Shown: positions 12,540 to 24,561 of the stretch, piece by piece
Layout of the letters: every line of letters begins with the position of its first letter
Numbering within the stretch: the stretch's first letter is position 1
Assembly: GCF_024586455.1 (NCBI RefSeq)
Contig: NC_065919.1
Span: forward strand, 26,574,839 to 26,638,838
From: Bactrocera neohumeralis
Lineage: Eukaryota; Arthropoda; Insecta; Diptera; Tephritidae
Reading direction: 5' to 3'
Length of the DNA: 64,000 bases
The notes under the pieces: model-generated
What the model saw: the letters and a program-made list of their open reading frames with translations, nothing else
What the model was told of the DNA's origin: nothing
The model's database searches: none
Translations under genes and position numbers: made by a program

Positions 12540-13470
12540 TTTTCTTCTGAATTTACATTCGCGTACGCTCAACACGCTGCAATCTTCCGCTGCTGCCATG
12601 CGATCCGGAGAAATTCAAAACACGAACTGATTTCCGAGTTGAATTGGCGGCGACGTGTAAGCGCATCGCACGCACACATACGCCCACACAAATAATAACC
12701 CATAAGTGTACGCAACTTCCACCTCCGCTCACACACTGACACACATACGAAGCGCCACTTGAGTCTCCAGCATCTCTTCATCTTCGTTGCATACCGTTAC
12801 ACACGTACTATAGACAACACTTTCTTTGGAGACTTCTTAGTGTGTTTGGGGGAACGGCGTAAGTGTTTACTGCCAGCGATAAGACGAGGCGAGTGCCACC
12901 CTTGCCGCTCAGCCGACAGACGTCATCGCCAACGCACCGGCACAACACAATGCCAGTTGCTCGTGTGCCTGCCTAACCAGCTGGCAGCTGGCTAAATGGA
13001 CGGAAGCCGGCAAGAGATGCCTCGAAAGGCGCTAAGCGCGCCAAAAATGTCGAAAAAAGTTGGCGTAGCGGCAACCGCAAGCTGTAAGCAAGCGATTTGT
13101 TTGGCTTAGAATCGTAGTCACGGCGGTGTGAATATATTTTTAGCGGTTGGTGGTGGGCCGGTGGCTGCTGTGACCTGATAACGTACATATGTATGTATGG
13201 TGGCTGTGCCGTGAAGAGCTTAATAGTGTAGAGTTTGCTCTCCGGCGCGCTCTGAGCGCACACACGAGCCGAATTGTGGTAACTGCCCGTGCACAGGTTC
13301 ACTCGGCAACGCTATCAGTCGAGCAAGTAGCTTTGCAAATGATGCTGTGCAACTTCGTGCAATCATTGTATTGTTGTTGTCATATTTCGTCGACTAGCTG
13401 TTTGCCTGCTGCACGCGAATACTGGTAACAAAACAAAAGTGATAATCACGTGGGTGTAGCATACCGGTAG
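12540..13470. promoter_or_regulatory. GC-rich island in the Dys intron, candidate regulatory block or promoter
   Basis: This block has markedly higher GC than its flanks, with CpG-containing words throughout (GGCGGCGACG, CTCCGGCGCGCTC, CACGGCGGTG), and no transposon match. On the plus strand TATCAGTCGAG near 13315 fits a fly initiator. On the minus strand an ATG at about 12600 opens a short frame (MAAAEDCSVLSVREC) followed by GT. A further short-isoform promoter of Dys (Dp117 type) is expected downstream of exon G, but I cannot prove this is it. Confidence 0.3.
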
Positions 13471-13479
13471 GTCCGGAAC

Positions 13480-14205
13480 AGCTGTTGGAGAGCTTAGTTA
13501 ACAGCTGCGTCGAAATGGTTTGGTTAGCTGCTAAATGGCGTAAGAAAGCTCTCATTAGCAAAATCTATTTTGGCAAGCTTTCACGTGCTTGCAAAAAGCT
13601 ATCAGGATATGTACGCGTTAAAAGTTTCTGTTTAGCTAAAGAAAGCTTTTTTGTATTGTATTTTGTGTGGCAAAGTGGCTTTAATTCAAAATCTTTAACT
13701 TTCTGACAGGCTTTTCATGTCTAAGCTTTTAGTTGAACTTTCAAATGCATTGTGGCAGTTAATTTTGAATTGAGTGGACTAAAGTTGTGTGAACGCTTTT
13801 TAGAATTCAGATTGGCTTGAATATGCTCCTGGTAGCCTTTCATGGGTCCTGCTTTTATTAAAACAGTAAATATCTAGTAGAAAATTTTATGATTAAACAA
13901 ACAAGTTAGCAGTCTTCATTACTTTGTCCTCAAATTGCATACGAGTTCGGGATTTCCTATAAAAATAAACCCACAGGAACAATATTTGATAGAGATCAAA
14001 GAACTTGTTGCCGAAGACAGTGTTTGTTATTCTTATCTTCTGTAACTTAAATTAAGCCCACTAAACTTTTGCAACCGATATTTTCTTGGCTGAAGGGGCG
14101 CTGAAGTGAAAGTCGATGAAGTCGATAATAAAATTGTAATGCTCGTAACCATATTGGTCAATGGAAAAATTCAAAGGTTTTATAATTATGATTATAAATA
14201 TAATC
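13480..14205. other. Unassigned intron
   Basis: Contains repeated AAGCTTTC/AGCTTTT words between 13540 and 13730 (TAGCTAAAGAAAGC, GGCAAGCTTTC). No gene or element is recognised. Confidence 0.4.
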
Positions 14206-14207
14206 AA

Positions 14208-14888
14208 CAAGTAAGGAAGGACTAAGTTCTGATGTAACCGATTTATACTCTTGCAACTTGCAAGAATCAAAGTCAGGGAAATACATTAAGGTGCAAAACG
14301 TCAACCAGACAATTTTATATATACTAATACTATATATAACTCATATACTGACCGACATATTCGACACAAGATTTGTTAGAAAAACGAAAGTCGACCCGGT
14401 TTTATCTATTAATTATTATCATGTCACATACTGAAACTATGTTCCCTGGGTTTCATTAAGATACCTCACATAGAATCAGCAATCATATAGAATAAAGGCA
14501 GCCTGTTGTTCTAAAATCCTATACATATTAGTTATAAGGGGGCTAGGTTAAGCTTTCACCCAATTTTATCTATTTCAGGCACAAAGTCATCCAGAAGTTC
14601 GAAATTTTAGGTTCAAAAATCTCTATATTAGGCTAAGGGAGGTGTTGCCTCGATTCAACCCATTTTATACATAGGAATATACCATTGTCAGAGAAGGACT
14701 ATCCCTGAATTTCAATTATATGTCTGACACGTTGACCAATTTTTTCGATGAGTTTTTGAGTACTTACGGGCTTGACCAGATTTGGTTCGATTTACGCAAA
14801 TGCATTATTCGTGCAAAGTTTTATCCTAATATTTTAAATCATTCTAGAAGTTCCAAAAGGTATTAATATTGTGTTATATGGGAAATCC
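14208..14888 (+). repeat. CAAGTAAGG repeat family, long-5' variant
   Basis: Starts CAAGTAAGGAAGGACTAAG, then AACCGATTTATACTCTTGCA and ACTTGCAAGAATCAAAG. This is the same opening as at 18553 and similar to that at 37167. The middle (CCCTGGGTTTCATTAAG, AAGGCAGCCTGTTGTTC) is not in the 37-kb copy, so this is a longer variant. It ends at the mariner insertion at 14910. Confidence 0.7.
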
Positions 14889-14911
14889 GTATGGCGGGTC
14901 ACGAGATACTA

Positions 14912-16200
14912 CTGTGCTCAAAAAATAAGGTGACATTTGAATTTAAACTGCGCGCGTCGAAGGATTTGGAGAATTATTTTTTTTTTAGGTTGGTAGCACT
15001 GTCAGTCACATTTATGTCAAATTTCATGTCAAAATATTCATTAGTGAGATACGTGTCGTTTTGTGAGCTGCTAAAAGTGAGTTTTTCGTTTTTTGCGATG
15101 TCGAAATTTGTTGAGCAAAGAATTTGCATTAAATTTTGTTTACGGAATCAATTTTCTGCTGCGGATACGTTGAGGATGGTGCAAAAAGCCTTTGGTGATG
15201 AGGCTATGTCTAAAAAAATGTTTACAAGTGGTATAGTGAGTTCCAAGCCGGCAGTGAACGTGTCGAAGACGAAGAGCGTCCAGGGCGACCATCAACCTCA
15301 ACCGACGAAGCTCACGTTCAACAAATCAAAGATTTGGTGTTGAAAAACCGTCGATTAACAATTAGAGACCTTGTTGATGAAGTTGGCATATCGAAAGGCT
15401 CAGCCAATACCATTTTGAAGGATGTTTGGGGCCTCAAGCGCGTCAAATCTCGACTGGTACCGAAAACATTGATTTTTTTGGAAAAAAAGGCGTCGCGTTG
15501 AAGTGTGTGAAACGATGCTTTCCGACTACCAGGGTGTCATGAAACGCATTATAACTGGCGATGAGACTTGGATCTATGCTTACGACCCCGAAACAACCGA
15601 ACAATCGAGCGAATATCGTGACAAAAGAGAGCCGAGACCAAAAAAATCGCGCCAAAGTCGCTCAAAAATCAAGGTCATGTTGACTGTTTTCTTCGATTAT
15701 CGTGGTGTTGTGCATTATGAATTCCTTCCAACCGGTCAAACAATCAACAAGGTATATTATTTGAACGTTATGCGTCGTTTGCGTAACGCTATCCGCCTAA
15801 AAAGGCCGGAATTGTGGAAAGACAATTCTTGGTTTTTACACCACGATAATGCACCATCCCATACTGCCCTCGTAATTCGTGATCATTTCGCTAAAAACTC
15901 AACCCATATCGTTACGCAACCACCGTATTCACCTGATCTGGCGCCGTGCGACTTCTGGCTGTTCACCAAGCTCAAAAGACCGCTCCGGGGACACCGTTTT
16001 TATACGTTAGAGGAGATTCAAGCCGCAGCGAAGACGGAACTGAAGGCCATCCCGGAAAGTGACTACAACCAGTGTTTCGAAGATTGGAAAATCCGTTGGC
16101 ATAAGTGCATTGCATCGGGAGGGGATTACTTTGAAGGGGATGAAATTGATTTGGAAATAAATAAAGAATTTTCAAAATAAATACAATGTCACCTTATTTT
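14912..16200 (+). mobile_element. Mariner element, nearly complete
   Basis: About 1.29 kb, the usual mariner length. The left terminal repeat begins after TA (14910-14911) as CTGTGCTCAAAAAATAAGG and runs into TGACATT. The right end has only the inner matching part, AATGTCACCTTATTTT, and the outer ~11 bases are replaced. The leader and transposase frame sit at the normal place. The loss of the outer right end and two frameshifts in the gene make it non-autonomous. It lies directly downstream of the CAAGTAAGG repeat, possibly inserted into it. Confidence 0.85.
15098..16180 (+). pseudogene. Mariner transposase with two small frameshifts, catalytic DD34D motif intact
   Basis: The start MSKFVEQRICIKFCLRNQF is at 15098. 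Then come ADTLRMVQKAFGDEAMSKK, a one-base loss in an A-run near 15215, WYSEFQAGSERVEDEERPG, GLKRVKSRLVPKT, and a second frameshift in an A/G run near 15485. From there the rest is open to the stop at 16178. The catalytic landmarks are ITGDETWIYAYDPE (first D), FLHHDNAPSHTAL (second D) and PPYSPDLAPCDFWLF (third D, the DD34D of mariners). The C-terminus is WHKCIASGGDYFEGDEIDL. Total size would be near 350 residues, normal for the family. Both lesions are in homopolymers, so either is recent or could be a sequencing error. Confidence 0.9.
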
Positions 16201-16620
16201 CACCTAAAAGTGGGCGGTGTTATGCCTATCGTTCAATTCATCATCCTGATCATTTATATATCTAACTCGCTAAGTTTTAGGTGAGCAACAAGTTGCAAGA
16301 GTATAGAAATCGACTTAGAAATAGTGCGCGCTTTCGCTTCTATGAAAGCCCAACGAGTAATGTCAAATATTTCGGCAAAATCTGAACCAAACACTTTCCA
16401 AATTACATGGAATAGTATTCGCTTTTGAAATGAAGTGTTAAACCCAACTTTGTGCTTGCCTGATGACTGCATTGTCATATAGACTAATATAGCCCGGGAA
16501 ATTTATTTTAAACTGCGACATTGTATCTACTTGGCTAAGACTTTCTTTACTATTTTTTTGTTTGTAATTTTGGAGTTTTAAAATGACTATACTTCGTGTT
16601 TTCCAAGAAACATGTAAATA
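16201..16620. other. Unassigned intron between mariner and the next repeat
   Basis: I see no gene or repeat signature here. Confidence 0.4.
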
Positions 16621-16621
16621 T

Positions 16622-17515
16622 AATTTTTATACCCTCGCACCAATGTTGCTAAGGAGAGTATTATAGTTTTGTTCACATAACGGTTGTTTGTAAGCCCTAA
16701 AACTAAAAGAGTCAGATATAGGGTTATATATACCAAAGTGATCAGGGTGACGAGTAGAGTCGAAATCCGGATGTCTGTCTGTCCGTCCGTCCGTGCAAGC
16801 TGTAAATTGAGTAAAAATTGAGATATCATGATGGTACACGTATTGCTTGGCTCCATAAGAAGGTTAAGTTCAAAGATGGGCAAAATCGGCCAACTGCCAC
16901 GCCCACAAAATGGCGGATTAAAGTGTCAAACTAAGCGACATAAATAAAGATATTAAAGTGAAATTTGGCACAAAGGATCGCATTAGGGAGGGGCATAGGA
17001 AAAGTGGGCGTGGCCCCGCCCCCTACTAAGTTTTTTGTACATATTTCGGAAACTACTATAGCTATGTCAACCAAAGTCTACAAAGTCGTTTTCTTCAGGT
17101 ATTTCCATATACAGTTCAAAAATGGAAGAAATCGGATAATAACCACGCCCACCTCTCATACAAAGGTTATGTTGAAAATCAATAAAAGTGCGTTAACCGA
17201 CTAACAAAAAACGTCAGAAACACTAAATTTTACGGAAGAAGTGGCAGAAGGAAGCTGCACCCAGGCTTTTTTGAAAAATTGAAAATGGGCGTGACCTCGC
17301 CCACTTATGGACCAAAAACCATATCTCAGGAACTACTCGACCGATTTCAATGAAATTCGGTACATAATATTTTCTTAACACCCTGATGACATATACGAAA
17401 TATGGGTGAAATCGGTTCACAACCACGCCTTCTTCCAATATAACGCTATTTTGAATTCCATCTGATGCCTTAGAATAAAATAGATCAATACTCAGCATAT
17501 TAGGTACAACTAGAG
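16622..17515 (-). repeat. CAAGTAAGG repeat family, nearly full copy in reverse orientation
   Basis: Read on the minus strand it ends in GAGGGTATAAA-type sequence with the GACGGACGGACGG run. It carries five CACGCCC/GGGCGTG boxes at about 16898, 17008, 17143, 17288 and 17423 in alternating orientation. It lines up with 37360-38236, about 85-90% alike by eye. The opening CAAGTAAGG end is missing. Open frames in it (for example MAQRIALGRGIGKVGVAPPP) recur in the other copy, but resemble no protein family; I treat them as non-coding. Confidence 0.8.
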
Positions 17516-17519
17516 CGAA

Positions 17520-18550
17520 GCCCCCATTATATTATTTTTCTAAATTTTTCTCTGCAAATAAAATTACACCTAGAAGTTATTCTCCTTCAAAGTTATCAAA
17601 TAAATTGTACTAAAAAGTAAAACTTGCATATTCTGAAATTCTAAGTGTTCAAAATTATATCGGCAAAACTCTCAATTAATTTTAAATAAATTTCATAATC
17701 ACAACAAATAACTGCAATAACAACATTTTTAAAAGCTTTTCAATGAACTCTAATTATCAAGTCTACAAACAAGAAGAATAAAAAACGATCAAACTCATAA
17801 ACCATACTTTTGCTATTCACAAAGACAAGAACAACAAATTTCGATGATTGCGGTTGCCCCATTTTAATTCTAAGCCCATTCAAAAGTCATCAGAAGTGCA
17901 TGTAAAGTGTTGCAACAATCAATTGATTGTCAAATGAAAAAGAGATTTTATGACACGCATTCTAATCAAGTAACAAAAACGAAAGTAATAAAGAGTAAAT
18001 GAAAAAACGCAGAAAAAGAAAAAAACTAGAAATGGGAATGAATGAGCTTCACTTGAAGTCAGCAGCACTTAATCAGCGGGGTATTAATCGAACGCATGCT
18101 TCCAATTATTTAGTTCAACTATGAGGTCACACAGATTTATATACACATACATGCGTACATAAATACATACATAAACACATATAGACGCATGTGTATAGTG
18201 TATACAGTTGCATATATGAGCTTGTTTTCCCCATAGAGTGCGTTTAATTCATAGACATATTTATGTATATATATTTAATAGTAAATACGACCACGTTGCG
18301 CTCATTAAATATTACGAAATATGTCGCATATTGACTTATGAAATCTGTGTCAACCAACCCACTGAATTATATAACATAAATATTAGTATTTGTCAATGAG
18401 GAGTGCAGTAGACTCCTTATAAGCGAATTATAATAAGCAATCAAATAATGTTCTGCTATTAAATATTAGGAAAAAATTGAATAAAAATAGTATTTAATGC
18501 TAAATTCAGTTTCAATAATATTTAGAAACCAAAGTTCGGTTCAATGACAA
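17520..18550. other. Unassigned intron
   Basis: AT-rich, with a TACATA/CACATA microsatellite-like tract near 18140-18190. No gene is recognised. Confidence 0.45.
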
Positions 18551-18552
18551 AA

Positions 18553-18690
18553 CAAGTAAGGAAGGGCTAAGTTCAGGTGAAACCGAACATTTTATACTTT
18601 TGTAACTTGCAAGAATCAAACCCAGTGAAATATCTTAAAGTGCAAACGGTCAATCAGAGTATCGGAATCCAAGCAATTATATATATGTAT
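18553..18690 (+). repeat. CAAGTAAGG repeat family, 5' end fragment
   Basis: CAAGTAAGGAAGGGCTAAG, AACCGAACATTTTATAC and ACTTGCAAGAATCAAAC match the start of the 14208 copy. It is cut off where the minus-strand mariner relic begins. Confidence 0.75.
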
Positions 18691-18692
18691 AT

Positions 18693-19330
18693 ATATTGTG
18701 ACAAAAAAGTACCCGAAAAAATAAAAAATTTAATTATTCATCAATATTTATTTTGTCGCCTTAAAAGTCATCCCCACCGGATATTCTCACGCAAACGCCT
18801 CAATACGGCTACATAGAAATCCTTATTGATCGTCCGTCCCTCCTGAACAAATTCAGAATTCACCAAACCACGAATATTGGCTTTGGGTTTTTTTCTACAT
18901 TTCAATGATTCTTGACTTCTTTGCATATAACCTGTGTCTCATCGGCACTTATAATGCTCTCCATGAATGTGGGATCGGAATTCACACGATCAAGCATGTC
19001 CAAAGAAATCTGTTTATGATACTCTTTTCGAAAAAAATTCAGTTTTATCGGGACGAGCCGAGCAAGACCGCGTTTCATACTCAAATTCATTCGAACGCAC
19101 GAGCGAGAGATGTGGAGCTCTCTTGCCATCTCTCTAAAATTTGTCTGACGATTTTCAGCTACCATATTCTTCACTTTTTTAATATTTTCATCAGTTGAAG
19201 AGGTCGAAGGTCGTCCAGAACGAGGCATGTTTTAAATGATCTCTTGGCAACTATTATACTCTGATGCCATAATGAAGAAGCGGTCCAAGAGACATGTCTC
19301 TCATATTTACGATCGATTTTAACATTAGAA
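18693..19330 (-). pseudogene. Mariner relic with internal deletions, lineage 2
   Basis: On the minus strand the frame from 19228 reads MPRSGRPSTSSTDENIKKV, then VAENRQTNFREMARELHIS, RLVPIKLNFFRKEYHKQISL and DPTFMESIISADETQ (first D, followed by a stop). Then NIRGLVNSEFVQEG and FYVAVLRRLRENIR are fused directly to the 3' end, so the second and third catalytic sites are deleted. It closes at about 18700 with CGGGTACTTTTTTGTCAC, consistent with a terminal repeat. It is a deletion derivative. Confidence 0.85.
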
Positions 19331-19625
19331 TCTTGATCATAAATAAAATTTGGATGAAAATAACGGTGATGCTAATAATTCTACATAATGAATAAATGTT
19401 AGATACACATTGGAAGTAGTGCAAAGGTCAAGATATAAAACAACGTACACTGTAAGGGATCAATAACAAAATAAAAATTAAAACTAGAATCGAAATCGGT
19501 ATAATTACATAGATAGAGAGCATAGTAATAGCTATCAAGATGAAGTTATAAAAAAACATATCAATAAAAATATGAAAGTGCGATGAAGACCGTCTTGAAT
19601 AAAAAAAAGTATGTAAGAAGGAAAT

Positions 19626-19925
19626 CGTTAAATTCGGCTGCATCGAAGCTATAATAACCTCCACAAGTGCACTTTTATAGCATAAAAGTATATAAGAAGA
19701 ACTTTATATTAATCGGTCAGTTGGTAAGGCAGCAATATGCTATTAGAGACCTGAGCAACCTCTTCAGAGAGTGTATCGTTGCTTTAGACAATAAGCTATA
19801 CCAAATTTTGCAAAGATATCTTGTCAAACGAAAAAGTTTTCCATACACTGACTTGATGCCGCTCAGTGATTCAGTTCAGTTTGCATGGCAGCAGTGGTCC
19901 TATATTGGCGATTCCAACAAATGAA
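19626..19925 (-). repeat. TATACCC dispersed repeat family copy, reverse orientation
   Basis: It begins TTCGGCTGCATCGAAGCTA, the reverse complement of the 3' end seen at 35880-35910. It continues to CAAATTTTGCAAAGATAT and GTGGTCCTATATTGGCGATT, matching the internal module of the 35-kb copy. Confidence 0.7.
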
Positions 19926-19929
19926 AAAC

Positions 19930-20785
19930 TTCTTAATAAGAAAAGGACTTTGCTAAATTTCAGTTCGATATCTTAAAAACAAAGCGACCCTTTTCTGGGT
20001 ATATTCAAGTAGTAAGATTCCAAACATAACAAATTAAGATTCAAAGCAATAATATGATCGGTATGAGTAAATAAATTTCAAGATCAAAATAAAAATAAAA
20101 GTAAGAAATTGAATGAAAACATATGTTCATTTATACCCGAGTGTATGAAAACAGTTTAAATCAGTGCGGAGATTATACATCTCTCAAGATGAATATTGAG
20201 AATTTTAAAATGCCAACATCAAAATCCATTTCGAGATCAAATGAGGATCAACTCAAAGATCAGGTTTAAGTTTAAAGTTAGGATAAGTTAGGAGCAGGAT
20301 ATCCAAATTTTTGAGCGAATTCGAAAATGAAAACAAGCACATCTAAAACATATGTATTTAAGTAGCTCTAGAAGCAGTTCTGAGTGTTTAAGGCGCATTG
20401 AAATCTATAAAACCCGTGTCGCAGTAAATAGTATTAATTTTAAAGTAAGTTCCATACTAAGGATTCTAACATTGTAACCAAAATTCTATCATCAATAATA
20501 AATTTTCTCAAAATTCCCAAATTCTATTTTTTTTTGGTATTGGAATCAGTTAATACATGATCACTTGAGTGTAGCCGTTCGACATCTTTTCGATCGCTCG
20601 ATGCTTTAATCAACTCAAAAATACTAAAAAGCTCTAAATTCAAACATCCATCCGTCTATAAATTGCAACTCAATATTGCTCACAAGCATTGGTATCTTCA
20701 GTTTTTTTTCACTGTTCGGTATCCCACGCATGAATATACATTGGGAGGCTTCAAGCAAAGGCACCGATACGCCAATTCAAATTAA
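19930..20785. other. Unassigned AT-rich intron
   Basis: No gene, RNA or element signature is visible. Confidence 0.4.
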
Positions 20786-20789
20786 GCAG

Positions 20790-21650
20790 ATTTAATTGAG
20801 AATGCGTGCATCTACGCACACAGTGTTTCGAAATTCAAATTCAAATTCAAAACTCTGCCTAAGGAAAAAATAGAAAAAAAAAACAGCCACAAAAGCAAAA
20901 CAAAGAAGGCAAAGCGTAAGCAGAGGAATCGGAATCATGTAATTAATTTGAAGTGGATGCCAATGCTCCGCCAGCGCACCTATCAAAGGCTGTGGGTGTG
21001 TTTGTGTGTGCGCGGGCCAGTCGCTGTGGCATCTGTGGCGTGCGCCAGACGCCTCAAGTACCCACTGGCGCTGCCTGCTGCATGCAACAGTGTTGCAAGC
21101 AAGTGGGCGCGCAGTAGCCAACAGACTGACGCGCTCTGTACACGCCTCTCCAGACTCCCAGTCTACGCGTTGATGCAAAACTTTTATTATCACAAACTTT
21201 TTCATCCGCTCATTTCCATTTTAATTGATTCAGTTCAAACGGAGAACAGCAACAAAAAGTGAAATAAGAGCGCAAAGCAAAAGAAAAATACACGAAATCA
21301 AAGCAAATGCAATTATAGTCACACTCAAGCGATTGATAAAGACCGCGTAGAGGGGAGAGCACGACAACATAAAAAAAGAGTGAGTGCCGGCAGCTACAGT
21401 ATGACAGAAGGACTGTATCCAGAGGTATAAAAGTGCCGTTGCACGCCATCGACACTTAAGCATCAAAAGTAATTCCTCCGATAATCGCGCTGCTGGAACG
21501 TCACATGCCAAAATCGCTTTGTTGTAACGACTGGCACTCACAACAATAGCGAGAAAAGCGTAAAGTTCATTGTGGTTGTTGTTGTCGTTGAAGAAAAACA
21601 TATGCCCACGTCGGTCTACTTGCCGCTCGCGCTAAGTTTTATGGATTTTC
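20790..21650. promoter_or_regulatory. GC-richer native block with a plus-strand TATA box
   Basis: The block 20940-21180 is rich in GC and TG (GTGGGTGTGTTTGTGTGTGC) and has no transposon match. At 21426-21433 the plus strand has TATAAAAG in a GC-richer setting. No clear initiator stands 30 bases downstream and no convincing frame follows. It could be an antisense or nested promoter, or chance. Confidence 0.3.
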
Positions 21651-23440
21651 AAGTGCAATTTGATAACAAAAATTTTAATTGATCATTATGCCTTGTACGA
21701 CAACGCTTTCGGAAACAGACAAGTGTAATGCGGTCGCTGATGGGCGCAATGAACTCGTCTGTTGGCAGGAGACCACAAAATAAATAAACAAATGCCGACA
21801 TTGTCTGCTCGAAATGTTTTCGTAAACAAATTGAGTTTTTTGTTTATTTTCGAAAATTTGTTCGTAAATAAATAGTGTTAATAATTAGCTCAATGTCAGG
21901 CACTTTGCTTGTGATGCTTAAAATATATGAGTGAAATAAATTTAATGGTAATTGACTAGGTTAATATGCAAAAAAATAATAAAGATTAGAACAAATTTCA
22001 TTCAGATGTTGTTAATGAGAAAATAAAAAGGTTGGAGGTTAGGTTTTCAGATTTTCGAAACAATTCTGTGAATCCGTAGGTATTCGACTATCGTAAAAAA
22101 ATCGATTTATAGACAATAAACATTTGGTTTTCGTAATGAGATTTTGCTGAAAAAAGTAATCAACTAAAATTGTGAACAATTTCTTAATTGAGTAAATTAG
22201 CTAATGTTGCGTTCAAACGCACAAAAAAAACTTTAAATTAAATAAAATAATTAGAAAATAACTAAAAGATGTCAACAGCGTTTCAGACAGTTCACAAATT
22301 AGTGAAGTAGTTGATTCTCTAACCAAACACAATAGTGTAGACAAAATTAGCCAATTGCCAGAATTAATGAGCACTCTTTCAAATCCCTGCTATAAATGAG
22401 AATATTTAATTAAGTAAAGTCTTAAACACCTTTACTGATACAAATTTCGAGTAATTTATATATAATTGACTCAATTAACGCAACAGCACAGTTAATTACT
22501 TAATTTAGGCTGTACAAACTAAGATGTAAGCCCAGAAATCATTAAGGAGAACTATTGGATAGTATCGGAAATCGAATAAAAGTGAGATAGTCAGCGCTCA
22601 TGAAATTTCAACTATGAAGAAGAGTGATTTCTAAAAGCATTGTCAAACCAAAATTCTAAAAAAAAGTAATGGACTAAATATGGAAACAAATCAGCATATA
22701 AAAGACCAAAGAAGAGTACATACAAAGTTCAGCTCTAAGTGGAAGAAGCGTTTATGTGTATAGCTATTATATTGATACCGATCGCATTGACTGTTAAAAG
22801 GAATTCAACATTGGCTTCTACAGCCAAAGAAAGTGTGGTCAATTTTGTACTCTATAAAAGAATAGCTGGATTAGTTTAGCTTAAATTCGATATACTCTTA
22901 AGAATTAGTTCTCTGGGACTATTTTCTCTGCATTAAATCTGAGATGCAATGCGCAGTAAAAAGAGATTGCGCATATAAAAATATCAGATTTTTCAATAGG
23001 AACGCTACAAAAGTAGACTTCGGGACAGCAAACAACGCCATATTTTCTCCCGCTCTTTTGACATTTCTCTTCAGTAAGGTTTGCCATTTCATCATGAAAG
23101 ATATATAGTACGATCCAATAACGAGACGAAATTATTAAAATTTACTACCGAAATTCGGATTCAGTGGCCTCAACTTTATGAGCTCTAAACATCGTTTAAC
23201 AGCAGCGTTAACTAAGTAAGAAAAGTGTTCTGAAAACAACGGAAATTTTAGAATTTGCTGGTAAAGTTTAACTGTCAAAATTTTCGTGAATTCTTCGTCA
23301 AAAACAATCATTTCACGATACCCCAACCTCCGCATTCACGAAACATACTTCCGTGTGACTTTTTCCTTTAAAAAAAAGTAAGAATTTTAAAAGGACATCG
23401 TTTTGCAAACATAGCAGGCATTAAAGTTCATCGCTATGCC
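21651..23440. other. Unassigned AT-rich intron
   Basis: No gene is recognised. Small unrelated open frames only. Confidence 0.4.
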
Positions 23441-23449
23441 AAGAATCGA

Positions 23450-23600
23450 GTCTGAGGAGGCTCTCGCGGATTGGAAGAAGCTCTGGCATAAGTTCATAAT
23501 ATCGAATGGGGACTATTGTGAAGGCAAAAATGCAGACAAAGAGTTAGATATTTTCACAAAAATTTTAAAATCCGTTATTTTTTTAATGCACTTCGCAAAT
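23450..23600 (+). pseudogene. Mariner transposase C-terminal fragment
   Basis: ADWKKLWHKFIISNGDYCEG followed by KNADKELDIF is the C-terminal end of a mariner transposase (family pattern DWKKRWHKCI...NGDYFEGD). Nothing upstream continues it, so it is a 5'-truncated relic. The lineage is close to the copies at 7.4 and 18.7 kb. Confidence 0.8.
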
Positions 23601-24314
23601 TTCTAAAACCTATTTAGAGATTTAAAAATAACAATAAAAAGCAGCCTTTAATGCTGAAGTACTCTCTGAAATCTGATACCAGACAAACCGTCCGCTCAAG
23701 GAGGCCTTGAAATATTTACTACTTTTGTAGAAAATATAAAAAAATAGGAATCGGTGATGACATTAAACAAAAAAGATAAGCTTAACTATTATTTTTAAAC
23801 AACCAGGTCGCTTTTTCTTCTAACCTACAAGTCGCTGAATATCCTCATAAGGTTATGGTATCACTATTTATTCCATAAACAATTGACTTCCAAAAAAATG
23901 CCTCTTTCCAACCAAAATTTAGGTTTTGAACTCTTAGAAGACCTATATTATGTTTAGAAGGGCATAAAAGCATCAAAAATAGTTATAGGTAAGGGCACCG
24001 AGGAACACTATTGGGTCGAACATGTACGCAGGAATCTCTGGTTAGATGCCACTATGCTTTTTAAGAACGGCTACCAGATTTTTTACCCTATTTCATATCC
24101 CAATAAAGTATTAAGAAATTTTAATAAAAAAGTAAATAGAGCAATTTGCAAACAAAATAATTTTATGCATACCGTGACACATGATTTAAGGGTAACCAAT
24201 TTTTGTACCTTTTCATGCTGATAGTAAAGTATAGTTTTCATATTCAATATATGTATATATGTGTATGAAGGCAGCTCACTTATTTTGTAAAGAAATTAAA
24301 ATGTCTTCACTTAC
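23601..24314. other. Dys intron 3' of exon G, unassigned
   Basis: AT-rich intron sequence immediately after the exon G donor. No element is recognised. Confidence 0.5.
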
Positions 24315-24395
24315 CTTAAACATGAGCGGATTGCGATCAATTTCAGCTTCGGCGCTCTCGCAAAGTGATTCGGACTCGGAGAGAAAAGCGAGGAA
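24315..24395 (-). CDS. Dys: Dystrophin, rod-domain exon G
   Basis: An 81-nt exon, 27 whole codons, phase 0 on both sides. It lies between CCCCAAG and TTTAAG|GTAAGTG, and reads FLAFLSESESLCESAEAEID, then RNPLMFK. It starts the next spectrin repeat. No further Dys exon is recognisable between here and position 1, so the following intron exceeds 24 kb. The remaining rod, WW, EF-hand, ZZ and coiled-coil exons lie outside the window. Confidence 0.92.
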
Positions 24396-24467
24396 CTTGG
24401 GGAAATTATAAGGAAAGTAAAAGTCAATATTTAAAATATAAAAGCAGAGGTGTTACAAGGCACATAC

Positions 24468-24561
24468 TTGATCCATGGCGCGATCGAACGACTGAAGACT
24501 GTGAACAGCGGCGTGTAGTTGCTTGCCACGATTGATGACGCCATTGTTTAGGTTAGAATAT
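24468..24561 (-). CDS. Dys: Dystrophin, rod-domain exon F
   Basis: A 94-nt exon. The acceptor is TTTATTCAG|A, and the donor is GATCAA|GTATGT in phase 0. It reads (R)YSNLNNGVINRGKQLHAAVH, then SLQSFDRAMDQ. A tyrosine stands where spectrin repeats usually have the third-helix tryptophan, as in fly dystrophin. The short 72-bp intron to exon G keeps the frame. Confidence 0.93.

Noticed and set aside
12973..13302. 109-codon minus-strand frame considered as a Dp117 first exon
   Set aside because: I could not match it to any dystrophin N-terminus, and no phase-checked acceptor exon lies in the window.
16965..17204. Open frame MAQRIALGRGIGK... and its twin at 37616-37873
   Set aside because: Both come from copies of a non-coding repeat that are similar at the DNA level in all frames. 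No protein family and no sign of codon-level constraint was seen.
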